In this document: piece after piece, positions 1 to 9,500 of the stretch
Position numbering within the stretch: position 1 is the stretch's first letter
Layout of the letters: the number at the start of each line of letters is the position of its first letter
NCBI RefSeq assembly: GCF_017353185.1
Contig: NZ_JAFMYV010000006.1
Location: 186,001 to 250,000 of the forward strand
DNA length: 64,000 bases
Direction: 5' to 3'
Source: Fibrella rubiginis
GTDB lineage: Bacteria > Bacteroidota > Bacteroidia > Cytophagales > Spirosomataceae
Translations under genes and position numbers: made by a program
The notes under the pieces: model-generated
Databases searched by the model: none
What the model was told of the DNA's origin: nothing
The model's input: only the letters and a program-made list of their open reading frames with translations

Positions 1-1922
1 ATATACTTGTCGTTGAGGGCATAGCGAGCCTGCGCAAACGTCGAAAAGAAGTTAACCCCAAGGCCATAGCCGCTACCCACCTGCCGCGTGGCACCTGGCG
101 TAGTCGAGCTGATTGTCACGTAGTTAGGATCCGTTGTGAACGGATTTAGACCTGACCCGTCGAGACCCCGACCCGAACCAGTATTTAAGGCTTCAACACC
201 GACCAAGGCATTGATGCTATGGATGCCAAACTGCTGCCTATACTGTGCCGTGTTGGTAAACGTCCAGGCCAGGTTATAGCCCGATCCTTCGCCGTAGGTG
301 AAGTTGGTACCGTTCTCTGAGTTTTCGTATTGCGCGCGGCTGTAGAAGTTATAATAGTAGTTCCGATATGAGCCACCAAGGGTGCTGCGCAACGTCAGGG
401 CCGGAATCACATCATATTCTAGGTAAGCGTTACCAAAGCCCACCAGATTGGCATTCAGGTTGTTCTGCTGCCCGTCGCGGTTGGCCACCGGGTTGCGGGG
501 GTTGTTGAAGCCAGGCGCTGCTGTGCCCGCGTAGCCACCAAATGAGTTGTATACTGGAATGATCGGTGGCATACGAAACGCCTGCAACACGTCATTTTCC
601 TCGGCCGCTACGTTCGACCCGTTACCCCCACCCTGCTGACCGCGGGTAGACAGGTACGTAAACTGGATGTTTTCGCCAAAACGTATCTTTTTGGTAATAT
701 CAAACTCCGTGTTGGCCCGTAGCGAGTAGCGCTTGAAGTCATTGTATTTTACAATACCGGCCTGCTGCTGCATACCCAGGCTGATGTAGAACCGGCTGTA
801 GTCTGAACCACCCGAGAAACCAAGGGTGTGGCGCATGAGGGGGGCCGTACGTGTAATGGCCTTGTACCAGTCTGTACCTTCTTTGTTGGCCGGAATGACT
901 AAGTAGATGGCACCATTGGCAGGATTAACGTTGTACTTCTTCTGTTCAGCCGCCAGATCCACGCCACCCGTAACGCCCGACCGGTTACCTACCAGCAGGT
1001 ATTCAGGCAATACGGGCGTTTGTCCCGTGCCATATTGACCGCCAGCGAGGTTAGTGAAACTGTCGGGGCCGATGGCCTCACCTGCCTGATACTTGTCGTT
1101 TTTGCGCGACTGCCAGGTCCAGTCGGCCTGTTCCTGCGGATTCAGAATGGGCTGGCCTTTACCAGGATCGGTAGCACCAAACAGACCGTCGTAAGATACG
1201 CTCAGCTTCTGCGCCCGGCGCTGTCCTTTTTTGGTGGTGTACACAATTACACCGTTGGCAGCCCGCGCCCCATAGATAGAAGCCGAAGCCGCGTCTTTCA
1301 GTACCGTCGTGTTTTCAATGTCATCAGGCACCAAAAAGTCGACATTTTGGGTTGGTACGCCGTCTACCACATACAGTGGCTGGTTACCACCAAAGGCACC
1401 GAAGCCCCGCACCCGAATCTGGCTGCTGGTGCCGGGTTGGCCATTGGTAATCACCGTCAGACCCGATACCCGACCCTGCAATTGCTGCTCTACGTTGCCC
1501 GATGGTACGGCCTTCAATTGCTGCGGCTGCACCGTCGACACGGCCCCCGACGTTTCACGGCGGCTATCAGTCGAGTAGCCCGTTACGACTACCTCGTTGA
1601 GCGAAGTGGCATCTTCATCCAGTGAGATATTGATCGTGTTTTGACTACCTACCGTTACTTCCTGGGGCGTATACCCGATAAATGAAAAGACAAGAACAGC
1701 ATTATCGGGGACACTAATGCTAAAATCACCAGTTGCGTTGGTCACTACCCCCCGGGTGGTACCTTTCACGGTAACGTTAACGCCAGGGAGACCTTCTTTG
1801 TCGGCTTTGCTGGTGACCCGCCCTGTTCGGGTGGTACCCTGCGCCATTGCCAGTCCACTCATGACCAGCAAACCCAGCAAAAGACAGAGGCCCATCAATC
1901 TGGATATATACGTGTTTAACAT
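1..1922 (-). CDS. SusC/RagA-type TonB-dependent receptor, 3' end outside window
   Basis: This is an outer-membrane beta-barrel receptor that imports glycans or oligosaccharides with a SusD lipoprotein, powered by TonB. About 640 codons are present and the gene runs off the left edge. A signal peptide covers residues 1-28 (hydrophobic stretch ending in AMAQG). It is followed by a carboxypeptidase-regulatory-like beta-sandwich (about 31-118, with GLPGVNVTVKGTTRGV), a TonB-box-like VVVTGYS, and the plug domain (about 125-240, with RVRGF, PLYVVDGVP, DAASASIYGARAANGV). The start was chosen because the signal peptide begins there and a promoter lies 47 bp upstream. The protein is a clear relative of the receptor at 6565-9753. 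Its SusD partner should lie downstream, outside the window. The substrate cannot be read from sequence. Confidence 0.93.
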   Translation of the reverse strand, partial: MLNTYISRLMGLCLLLGLLVMSGLAMAQGTTRTGRVTSKADKEGLPGVNVTVKGTTRGVVTNATGDFSISVPDNAVLVFSFIGYTPQEVTVGSQNTINISLDEDATSLNEVVVTGYSTDSRRETSGAVSTVQPQQLKAVPSGNVEQQLQGRVSGLTVITNGQPGTSSQIRVRGFGAFGGNQPLYVVDGVPTQNVDFLVPDDIENTTVLKDAASASIYGARAANGVIVYTTKKGQRRAQKLSVSYDGLFGATDPGKGQPILNPQEQADWTWQSRKNDKYQAGEAIGPDSFTNLAGGQYGTGQTPVLPEYLLVGNRSGVTGGVDLAAEQKKYNVNPANGAIYLVIPANKEGTDWYKAITRTAPLMRHTLGFSGGSDYSRFYISLGMQQQAGIVKYNDFKRYSLRANTEFDITKKIRFGENIQFTYLSTRGQQGGGNGSNVAAEENDVLQAFRMPPIIPVYNSFGGYAGTAAPGFNNPRNPVANRDGQQNNLNANLVGFGNAYLEYDVIPALTLRSTLGGSYRNYYYNFYSRAQYENSENGTNFTYGEGSGYNLAWTFTNTAQYRQQFGIHSINALVGVEALNTGSGRGLDGSGLNPFTTDPNYVTISSTTPGATRQVGSGYGLGVNFFSTFAQARYALNDKY

Positions 1923-1968
1923 AGCTTGAGAGTTGTAGGTTAAGGCAGCCTGTGCTGACTGCCAACCC

Positions 1969-1998
1969 CAAAACTATCACTACACTATTGTTCCACAA
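1969..1998 (-). promoter_or_regulatory. Bacteroidota-type promoter for the SusC gene
   Basis: On the minus strand a TTG at 1998-1996 is followed after exactly 19 bp by TAGTTTTG (1976-1969), which fits the Bacteroidota sigma factor consensus TTG-N19-TAnnTTTG. Transcription would start near 1963, leaving a leader of about 40 nt before the ATG at 1922. Confidence 0.7.
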
Positions 1999-2175
1999 TG
2001 CCCATAACACATATAGAAGAAATAGTTATACTCCCAGCCTAAAAAACGTTAATTTTTCATCAAAAAGTGCAAACTATGGTTTTTTGGTTACTTGAGTGTA
2101 TTTCCACAAACGTTACCCACTACTCAAGTAAGTGGTTGAGTAAGTCAGGAACAACACGTTTTTAGAGTGAAATTC

Positions 2176-2243
2176 AGAAAGTATGTCCCATCAAAAAAGG
2201 CCCCCAATCAACTGGGGGCCTTTTTTGATGGGACATACTTTCT
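2176..2243. terminator. perfect 31-bp-arm hairpin, terminator
   Basis: Left arm 2176-2206 and right arm 2213-2243 are perfectly complementary around a 6-nt loop. The stem core GGCCCCCA/TGGGGGCC is flanked by A6 and T6, so it can act as an intrinsic terminator on either strand. It lies 2 bp after the stop of the isomerase gene on the minus strand. The arms are far longer than termination needs. Confidence 0.85.
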
Positions 2244-2245
2244 AA

Positions 2246-3136
2246 CTACACATCGCACAGCATCACGGCTTCGCGGAGACTGGTGAGGGGGTCCCGTTTG
2301 GGAATAAATTCCTGTGCCACGTAGCCTTTAAATCCCGTAGCCACAATAGCCTGCATCACCGCCGGGTAGTAGATCTCCTGTGTCTGATCTATTTCGTTCC
2401 GACCTGGGTTTCCGCCCGTGTGATAATGCCCAATGTACTGATGGTAGTTACGAATGGTGCGGATGATATCACCCTCCATAATCTGCATATGGTAGATGTC
2501 GTAGAGCATCTTGAATTTGTCTGAACCTACCTTCTTGCACAGCTCAACACCCCACAGCGTATGGTCGCACATATAGTCTTTGTGGTCAACCTTGCTGTTG
2601 AGCAGTTCCATGATCATCGTAACACCGTATTTTTCGGCGCTGGGCATCAGGCGTTTCAATCCCTTGGCGCAGTTTTCCATCCCTTCGGCGTCGCTCATAC
2701 CCCGGCGATTGCCCGAAAAGCAGATCACGGTGGTCATACCCGCCGCTTTAAGTTTTGGAAAGATCCCTTCATAACTAGCCACCAGCTCGTCGTGCAGCTT
2801 GGGGTCGTTAAACCCTTCGGTAATGCCTTTTCCCGCACCCCATGGCAGGGCCGAGGTGAGTCCGTGCTGCTTCAGCGTAGGCCATTCTTCCGGCCCAACC
2901 AGATCAATTGATTTGATACCCATCTCTTTCGCCGACTTGCAGAGTTCATCGAGGGGTATTTTCGAGTAGCACCACCGGCAAACCGAATGGTTGATGTTTC
3001 CTTTCAGCGCAGTCAGGGCTGTCCCGTAGGCAGCGCTTGGTTCAGACTCGTTCATGAGTTGGCTGGCGAGCGAGGGTACCGCCGACAGTGTCAGGGCAGT
3101 ACCGGTCAGGTTTCGAATGGCGTTTCGGCGTTGCAT
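2246..3136 (-). CDS. TIM-barrel sugar isomerase, hydroxypyruvate isomerase-like
   Basis: A 296-residue member of the xylose isomerase-like TIM-barrel (AP endonuclease family 2) superfamily. It has an N-terminal twin-arginine-like signal (RRNAIRN at residues 3-9, then a hydrophobic stretch to about 26), so export is likely. The core carries the metal-ligand segments typical of the family: a Glu in MIMELLNSK, an Asp in YDIYHMQ and a His in GHYHTGGNPGRNEID, the last resembling hydroxypyruvate isomerase. Downstream of a DUF1080 protein on the same strand, it may process keto-sugars released in the periplasm. The exact substrate is unknown, and the family also includes 3-keto-glycoside-acting enzymes, which the neighbour makes plausible. 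Confidence 0.85.
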   Translation of the reverse strand: MQRRNAIRNLTGTALTLSAVPSLASQLMNESEPSAAYGTALTALKGNINHSVCRWCYSKIPLDELCKSAKEMGIKSIDLVGPEEWPTLKQHGLTSALPWGAGKGITEGFNDPKLHDELVASYEGIFPKLKAAGMTTVICFSGNRRGMSDAEGMENCAKGLKRLMPSAEKYGVTMIMELLNSKVDHKDYMCDHTLWGVELCKKVGSDKFKMLYDIYHMQIMEGDIIRTIRNYHQYIGHYHTGGNPGRNEIDQTQEIYYPAVMQAIVATGFKGYVAQEFIPKRDPLTSLREAVMLCDV

Positions 3137-3144
3137 AATTCAAT

Positions 3145-3248
3145 GAGTGAATAAGTGACTGAGCGATTGAGTGAACGATTCGTCGATATGACCGAATGGC
3201 TGAGATGCATCATCCTATTCACTCAATCGCTCATTCACCAATTCACTC
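3145..3248. repeat. imperfect 31-bp-arm inverted repeat between co-directional genes
   Basis: Arms 3145-3175 and 3218-3248 match with three mismatches. Each arm is built from near-tandem copies of an 8-nt word, roughly GAGYGAWT. It fills the gap between the DUF1080 stop (3250) and the isomerase start (3136), both on the minus strand, so it may attenuate transcription or stabilise mRNA ends. There is no T-run. Confidence 0.75.
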
Positions 3249-3249
3249 C

Positions 3250-3969
3250 TTAAAGTTCGCGTATGCGAATATTACGGTACCAGACCTGATCGCCGTGGTC
3301 TTGCAGGGCAATTTTTCCGGTGTTGAATTTACCGAATCCTTCCCAGCCTTTGAATTTGCTGTTGGCCACCATAGCGTCCCACTCGGGGCCGGAGGTAGGG
3401 TACTCGGCAATTTTTTTACCGTTCAGGTATTGTTCGGCCTTGCCGTTATTGATAATCAGGCGGGCCTTGTTCCACTCGCCTGCGGGCTTGGCCGCATTTG
3501 GGGTAATAGGTTTTTGCAGGTCGTAGAGCGCCCCGGCGGTGCGGTTGCCATCGCGCCCCTGCTTGGCATCGGGATGGCGCTCATTATCGAGCACCTGCAT
3601 TTCGGGTCCTGTCTGGTAAGTGGCCTTGTACTTAGGGTCTTCATTTACATGGTAGATGATACCGCTGTTGCCCCCTTCGGCAATTTTCCACTCTATTTCC
3701 AATTCAAAGTTGCCGTACTCTTTGTCGGTTACCAGGTCACCAGCGCCGCGGCCACCCGTAAAATGGATAGCCCCATCCTCAACGGCCCATTTCTCCGAAA
3801 CAGGTTGACCCGCCTTCTGAAAAGTATGCCACCCGGTCAGTGTCTTACCGTCGAAAAGGGTTTGCCATGGTTTTTTTGCAAGGCCTTTTTCGGGTGTAGC
3901 GGCTTGTGCAAGTGGGTTGCAGAGTGCAAGTGCCAGCAATGCCAGCACAGAAAGTTTGAGTTGTTTCAT
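3250..3969 (-). CDS. DUF1080 (3-keto-disaccharide hydrolase family) secreted protein
   Basis: A 239-residue DUF1080 protein with a concanavalin-like fold. The family signature runs through the mature protein: WQTLFDGKTLTGWHTF near the N terminus, GNSGIIYHV and EMQVLDNERHPD in the middle, VWYRNIRIREL at the C terminus. A signal peptide covers residues 1-23 (MKQLKLSVLALLALALCNPL, then AQA). An upstream in-frame ATG at 4017 would put 16 polar residues before that signal, so the ATG at 3969 is preferred. Members of this family cleave 3-keto-glycosides. The adjacent TIM-barrel isomerase supports a keto-sugar pathway, but no glycoside 3-dehydrogenase is visible here. Confidence 0.9.
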   Translation of the reverse strand: MKQLKLSVLALLALALCNPLAQAATPEKGLAKKPWQTLFDGKTLTGWHTFQKAGQPVSEKWAVEDGAIHFTGGRGAGDLVTDKEYGNFELEIEWKIAEGGNSGIIYHVNEDPKYKATYQTGPEMQVLDNERHPDAKQGRDGNRTAGALYDLQKPITPNAAKPAGEWNKARLIINNGKAEQYLNGKKIAEYPTSGPEWDAMVANSKFKGWEGFGKFNTGKIALQDHGDQVWYRNIRIREL

Positions 3970-4048
3970 ACGAAGATGCGCAACGGTTTGCGTTGCGCGA
4001 TTATAACGTAAAGGCAACGGTTGGTATGTTATAACGGTACAGCATAAA

Positions 4049-4082
4049 AAAAGCGGCTTGCCATCTCAGGCAAGCCGCTTTT
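4049..4082. terminator. intrinsic terminator, 14-bp stem
   Basis: Arms 4049-4062 and 4069-4082 (AAAAGCGGCTTGCC and its complement) are perfect with a 6-nt loop. The T-run on the minus strand continues at 4045 downwards. It lies downstream of the acidic protein gene. Confidence 0.85.
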
Positions 4083-4129
4083 CTAAAGTAGACAATAGTA
4101 CGTTGTAAGTCGGAGAACGACTCTCGCCC

Positions 4130-4600
4130 CTATTTGTCTGTTTCTTTACCTTCCTTGTTGTTATATCCCTGATTGTGGGGATCGTATTGGGTGTTGGGAT
4201 TGTCACCCTGCTCCAGATACGTTGCGTCGCCCCGATGCAGGAGCGCTTCGTCAGACGGGTTGTCGGGTAGCGACTCCAATTTTTTGGCTTCACTTTCGGT
4301 CATGGGGCGGGCCATTTTGGGATTAAGCTGATCGGGGTCAACGTCCCATTCCTGGTACGTACCCGCGCTCTCACCACCTGGTGCGTCAGGATTGTTGGCA
4401 TCTTTGGTGACAATCTTGCTTTGAGCAGTGTCAACCATATTCTGGCCATCCATATCTATCCCCGATGTGCTGTCGTGGTATACGTTGTTGCCCACCCCTT
4501 CCGATTCGTGGCCGTAGTCGGAAGTGCCGTGTTGGTTGGGGTCTTTAGAATAAAATTCAGAATCAACCTGATCGGGATCGAATGGTGATTTGGTTGCCAT
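4130..4600 (-). CDS. acidic, probably disordered protein of unknown function
   Basis: I do not recognise this 156-residue protein. It has no signal peptide, no membrane segment and one lone short hydrophobic run. It is rich in Asp, Glu, Asn, Gly and Pro, with repeated DPDQ/DPNQ-like pieces (PFDPDQVD near the start, VDPDQLNPKM in the middle), so it is likely unstructured. An ATG at 4678 is in frame but adds 26 basic residues that overlap a long hairpin (4662-4746), so MATKSPFDPDQ at 4600 is preferred. An 8-bp dyad (4611-4618/4628-4635) lies just upstream of this start. It is bordered by a terminator and separated from the SusD gene by the hairpin. Confidence 0.65.
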   Translation of the reverse strand: MATKSPFDPDQVDSEFYSKDPNQHGTSDYGHESEGVGNNVYHDSTSGIDMDGQNMVDTAQSKIVTKDANNPDAPGGESAGTYQEWDVDPDQLNPKMARPMTESEAKKLESLPDNPSDEALLHRGDATYLEQGDNPNTQYDPHNQGYNNKEGKETDK

Positions 4601-4661
4601 AGCGTTGAGTGGTTTATATGTATGTGTTATAAACCCCATCAGCGTGGCAGATGTTTTACAG

Positions 4662-4746
4662 TAACGTCCATGGTTCAACAGTCAAAGTTGGCTGACGCAT
4701 GAGTACGCTCGCATCAGCCAACCTTAAACGTTGAACCATGGACGTT
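4662..4746. repeat. double-stem hairpin carrying the shared GCATGAGTACGCT core
   Basis: An outer stem of 18 perfect bp (4662-4679 with 4729-4746) encloses an inner stem (GTTGGCTGACGC 4687-4698 with 4711-4722, one mismatch). The loop region reads GACGCATGAGTACGCTCGC, nearly identical to the complement of the hairpin loop at 59862-59961. It follows the SusD stop at 4759 on the minus strand and probably ends that transcript. Confidence 0.85.
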
Positions 4747-4758
4747 AAACATTATCCT

Positions 4759-6537
4759 TTACTTATACGCCGGGTTTTGCACCAGGGTTGGTTTACCATT
4801 CAGGTAGGCAAAGTCAATGGCGTCTTGTGGAATGGGGTAATATTCATGCTTACCCTTCACAAATTTGGCATCTTTCAGATAGGTCCGTTTTGTAGCTTCT
4901 TTCGTCACGTATTCATTTAGTGTTTCAGAAGCAATGCCCCAACGCACCAGGTCGAAGAAACGGTGACCTTCCATGGCAAACTCGATCCGGGTCTCATGCC
5001 GAACCGCCTTGCGAGCCAATGCCTTATCGGTCCAGGGAGCCGTGTATTTTTTGATTACGTAGTTGGCAGCCGGGGCTTCGGTGACGGTATAATCGTCGCG
5101 TTTGGCACCCTGCGTAGCTTTTTTCACGAAATCAGCGGGATTAGCAGCGCGACCACGCACCAGGTTCACCAGTTCCTGCGCACGTGCCAGGCTACCTACT
5201 TCCACTTCGCACTCGGCCAGCCACAGCAGCACGTGCGCGTAGCGGATGAGGCGGTAGTTGTTGGCCGTCAGGTTACCCCAGCCACCTACGCCCGTAAACG
5301 CTTTCGAGGCTACGTGCTTCTTGGGCGAATAGGGACCGGCGTAAGTCTGGTCACGAATGAAGTCGCTGTTGTGGATTTTGAAATCGCGGTACAGGATGCC
5401 CCGGCGACCCACGTTCCAGTCGAGGCGGGGATCGAGGGGCACCGTCGATGGCGTAAATGGATCGTCCAGTTTCACGCCCTGATCACTTTTCACGTCTACG
5501 TTATTGAACGTGTCGAGCAGGGGCAGGCCGTTGGCATCGGTCTGGTGGGCATTCACCAGGTTCTGCGATGGCTGGTAGAACCCACAGCAGCCCCAGGGTG
5601 AGGCATAAGGGTGAGCCAGGCCAACCCCCCGCGACGAAGCACCGTCGTCAGAAGAGGAAACCGCATACTGCACTTCAAAGATTGACTCCCGGTTGTTGCG
5701 CAACGCACCCGCGTCGAAATTCTCCGAATATTTATCCATAAGGCTGTACCGACCGCTGGTTACGATCTGATCCAGTACGGCTTTTGCCTGCGTGAGTTTG
5801 GCAGCGTTGGGTGCGCCTGTGCTTACGTTGAAACCCTGATACATATAGGCTTTGGCCAAATGCGCCAGTGCTGCCCATTTAGTTGGTCGACCCACGTCTC
5901 CTTGCTTATCGGGCAGGGCATCGGCAGCGGCTTTGAAATCAGCCTCGATATTTGGCCAGATGTCTTTGTCGTTGGGGATCTTGGTGCTGTTCGGGTCATT
6001 TACATCATAGGCCTTATCATCAATATAGGGCACGTCGCGGAAGATTTTCTTGGCCTCGAAATGATAGTATCCACGCAGAAAACGGGCTTCGGCTTCAATC
6101 GTCTTTTTCCGGTCAGCCGAAATGTCGGCCGCGGCAGCCAGGTTGTCAATCACGTCGTTGGTGCGGGCAATACCCTCATACAACCCCCGCCACTTGTTCT
6201 TGATGTGGCCGTTGGTAGGCTGAAAATCGTAGCGCTCAATAAACGATTGCTCTGGCTGGTCGCCAGCGTCAGTGCCTTTGTAGGCATCGTCGGAAGGGAT
6301 CCCACCGAACACCCAGTTTTGCACTTCATTTTCCCAGGGAGCCTGCCCGTCGATACCCTCACCGTCGAGCATGGCATAGGCACCTACCAGAATACCCTCG
6401 ATACCCTTCAGGTTAGTGAGCGACGTAGGGCTATATTGGCCTTTGGGTGTGTTTGTCAGAAATTCATCACTGCACGAATGCATGGACAGCAAGCCGATCA
6501 GGCTGAGGCCGGTGATGGTTAAGCGTTTGTTTATCAT
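4759..6537 (-). CDS. SusD/RagB-type nutrient-binding lipoprotein
   Basis: A 592-residue surface lipoprotein that caps the SusC barrel and binds the glycan. The signal ends in a lipobox with Cys22 (LSMHSC), followed by SDEFLTNTPKG, a typical SusD beginning. The TPR-like scaffold is visible in ARFLRGYYHFEAKKIF (about residue 115) and WAALAHLAKAYMYQG, and the C-terminal SusD segment in ETRIEFAMEGHRFFDLVRWG and YYPIPQDAI. It lies 27 bp downstream of its susC partner at 6565-9753, clearly in one operon. No glycoside hydrolase gene accompanies the pair in the window. Confidence 0.95.
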   Translation of the reverse strand: MINKRLTITGLSLIGLLSMHSCSDEFLTNTPKGQYSPTSLTNLKGIEGILVGAYAMLDGEGIDGQAPWENEVQNWVFGGIPSDDAYKGTDAGDQPEQSFIERYDFQPTNGHIKNKWRGLYEGIARTNDVIDNLAAAADISADRKKTIEAEARFLRGYYHFEAKKIFRDVPYIDDKAYDVNDPNSTKIPNDKDIWPNIEADFKAAADALPDKQGDVGRPTKWAALAHLAKAYMYQGFNVSTGAPNAAKLTQAKAVLDQIVTSGRYSLMDKYSENFDAGALRNNRESIFEVQYAVSSSDDGASSRGVGLAHPYASPWGCCGFYQPSQNLVNAHQTDANGLPLLDTFNNVDVKSDQGVKLDDPFTPSTVPLDPRLDWNVGRRGILYRDFKIHNSDFIRDQTYAGPYSPKKHVASKAFTGVGGWGNLTANNYRLIRYAHVLLWLAECEVEVGSLARAQELVNLVRGRAANPADFVKKATQGAKRDDYTVTEAPAANYVIKKYTAPWTDKALARKAVRHETRIEFAMEGHRFFDLVRWGIASETLNEYVTKEATKRTYLKDAKFVKGKHEYYPIPQDAIDFAYLNGKPTLVQNPAYK

Positions 6538-6564
6538 AATGGTAAAGTCTTGATATCGTGGTGA

Positions 6565-9500
6565 TTAGAAACTTAGGTTCAGGCCAACTGTTATCGTGCG
6601 CGACACAGGCATGTAGCCACCATCAAAGCCCAGCGTACGGTTACCCCCCGTGCCGCTGATTTCGGGATTCAGGCCTGTATATCCCGTGAAGGTTAACAGG
6701 TTCTGGCCCTGCAGATAAACCTGCGCGTTACCCAACCCAACACGGTTTGCCAAAACGGCAGGCAGTGTATAGCCAAGCTGAACGTTCTTCAAGCGGAAGT
6801 ACGATCCGTCTTCGACGAAGTACGTAGAAGGGCGGCTGCTAACCTGGTCATTGGCATCAGGAATGGGTACCGTGCCGCCTTTGTTGGTGGGCGACCATGC
6901 TTCGTACAACGCCCGGCGTGAACGGTTGCCCTGGAACGTGTTGAAGTCGGTGAAATAGCGGGTATAGTTGAAAATCTTGTTCCCCTGCGAACCTGAGCCA
7001 AACAGGGTCAAGTCGAATGGTCCGTAGCCTACGTTTACGTTAATACCGTAGGTGAAGTCGGGATGCGGGCTACCAATAAAGGTCCGGTCGTCGTCGTTGA
7101 TTTTGCCGTCGCCATTGATGTCGGCGATTTTGAACTTACCCGCCCGGTTGTAGCCGTCAACATACGGTGCCCACGCTTTGGCTTCTTCGTCGCTCTGGAA
7201 AATGCCCAGCACTTTGTAGCCATAAAATGATGAAATCGACTGCCCCACTTTCGTACGCGTTACGGCACCACCCGGCACCCGTGAGTTATCGCCAAAGATG
7301 GTAGTACCCGTGCTTTCGTCTAGTTTGAGCACCTCGTTCCGGTACGTCGAGAAGTTTACGCTGGTACTGTAGCGCATCTTGCCGGTCGTGTTTTTGTAGG
7401 TGATACCCAGATCGACACCCCGGTTGCGCATCTCACCCACGTTGAACGCCGGCACGCCAGCGTCTCCGTGCGAGAACGTAAACGGGCTGGCAATCAGCAT
7501 GTTGGTAGTTAACCGGGTCCACAAATCGAATTCGATATTGAGGTGGTTCTTCAGCAGCGTTGCATCAATACCGAAGTTAGTCGACGTGGTCGTTTCCCAC
7601 TTGGCATTGGGGTTACCAAAGTTGCGGATATCAAATCCCTGATTGGCATCTGATGCACTGCCGTTGACAGGATAACCCGAGTGGAACGTGTCGGACTGGT
7701 AGGTGGTGTAGGCATTGTAATCACCAATTTCCTGGTTACCCGTCTGACCCCAGCCAGCCCTGATTTTTAAGTCATTCACAAACGACAACCCGTCTTTCAT
7801 GAAGGCTTCGTCTGAGATACGCCAGCCTGCGCTGACGGCCGGGAAAAGAGCCGCTTGTCCTGACCCCTGGAAACGTGACGACCGGTCCTGCCGCAGAATG
7901 GCCTGGAACAAATAGCGGTCATTGTAGGCGTAGTTCAATTTCCCGAAATAAGAGAACAGCGAGAAGTCGCGCTCAACCCGGCCACCGTTGGTCGACGTTG
8001 ACCGGCTGCCCAAATCGAGGTAGCTCTGAATGTCTTTCTGCTCGTTGAAGAACCGTTGACGGCCGGCCTCAAAAAACTCCTGGAAAGCCCGGATTGCTTC
8101 CGTACCCACGTAGGCATCTACCTTGTGAAGCGCATTGAATGTTTTGGAGTAGCTCACCGTGTTAGTCCACACCCACTGGTACCCATAACGGCTCTGGTCG
8201 GTCAGGCCGTTAATGAAGTTGCCTTCAATGTATTCGGGGTTTGCGCGGCCCAGGTATTTAGCCCGGTCTGAGTTGGCGTCGATACCCAATGAAGTCTTCA
8301 CCGTTATGCCGGGCACAACGTCGGCCTCCAGGTACGTGTTGCCCAACACCCGCAGGCTATTGTAGCGGTTTTCCTGGTCACGATACAGCGTAGCATAGGG
8401 GTTCGAGTTGTTACCCAGGTTCAGGCCGCGGCTACCGGCGAAGTTGCCAGCGATGTCATAGACGGGCAGCAGCGGGTGGTGCTTATAAGAACCTGACACG
8501 GCGTTTTGCTCTTCGCTGTTACCAAAACCACCCTTGCGAGAACCATAGGAAATGGTCAGGTTCTCACCGATGCGGAACCGCTTTTTCACCGTAAACTCTG
8601 AGTTAGCGCGCACCGAATAGCGATCATAGCCAATAAACTTGACTGTACCATCCTGGCTGAAATAGCCTGCTGATAAGGCAAAACGGCCGTTTTCAGAACC
8701 GCCCGATGCGCCAACCTGATAATTCCGGATGGGCGCCGTCTGTGTTACTTCGTCAAACCAGTTTGTGTTGGCCGACTTCGTAATGGCGTAGATGTTGTCG
8801 GGGGTCAGTGAGTATAGTTTGGGGTCAACAGCGGCCGTACCCTCTTTGCCTGCGCTTGGAAATACATAAGCCGGAATCGTCACCTCGCCGTTCGGCCCAA
8901 ACGTATACTGGCCATGTGAAGGCGTCTTACCCGCATTGATATCGGCCAGATACAGGTACTTGCCAAGGTCTGCCGAACTTAACACTTCACCTTTTTTGGC
9001 CCATTGCTGCATTCCATAATAAGCATCAATGTTGATCCTGGCCGCACCCGGCTTGCCGCGTTTGGTCGTGATGATAACTACCCCATTACCTGCCCGTGAG
9101 CCGTAGATGGAAGCCGCCGTGGCATCTTTCAGCACCTGAAACGTTTCGATATCGTTCTGATTCAGGTTGCTGATATTTTGCGTGGGTACCCCATCAACAA
9201 TGTATAGCGGGTCATTATTACCCACTGTTCCGAAACCACGTATGCGTACCGTGGCACCACCGCCCGGTGTAGCATCGTTGATGACCGTTACGCCAGCCAC
9301 ACGTCCCTGCAACTGCTGCGACACGTCGGAGGCTGGTAGAGATAGCAAATCACGGGGATTGACCGTGGCTACAGCCCCGGTGATCTCACGTTTCGATTGA
9401 CTGCTGTAACCAGTCACAACCACTTCACTCAGACTGGCTACATCTTCGGCCAGCGTTACGTTGATGGCGGTTTTGTTGCCGACGGTTACCTCCTGCGATT

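Noticed and set aside
1020..1625. A 201-residue open frame on the plus strand
   Set aside because: It is antisense to the SusC plug and regulatory domains, which are strongly conserved on the minus strand.
3196..4011. A 271-residue open frame on the plus strand
   Set aside because: It lies antisense to the DUF1080 gene, which has a clear signal peptide and family motifs; the plus frame begins in the hairpin and resembles nothing.
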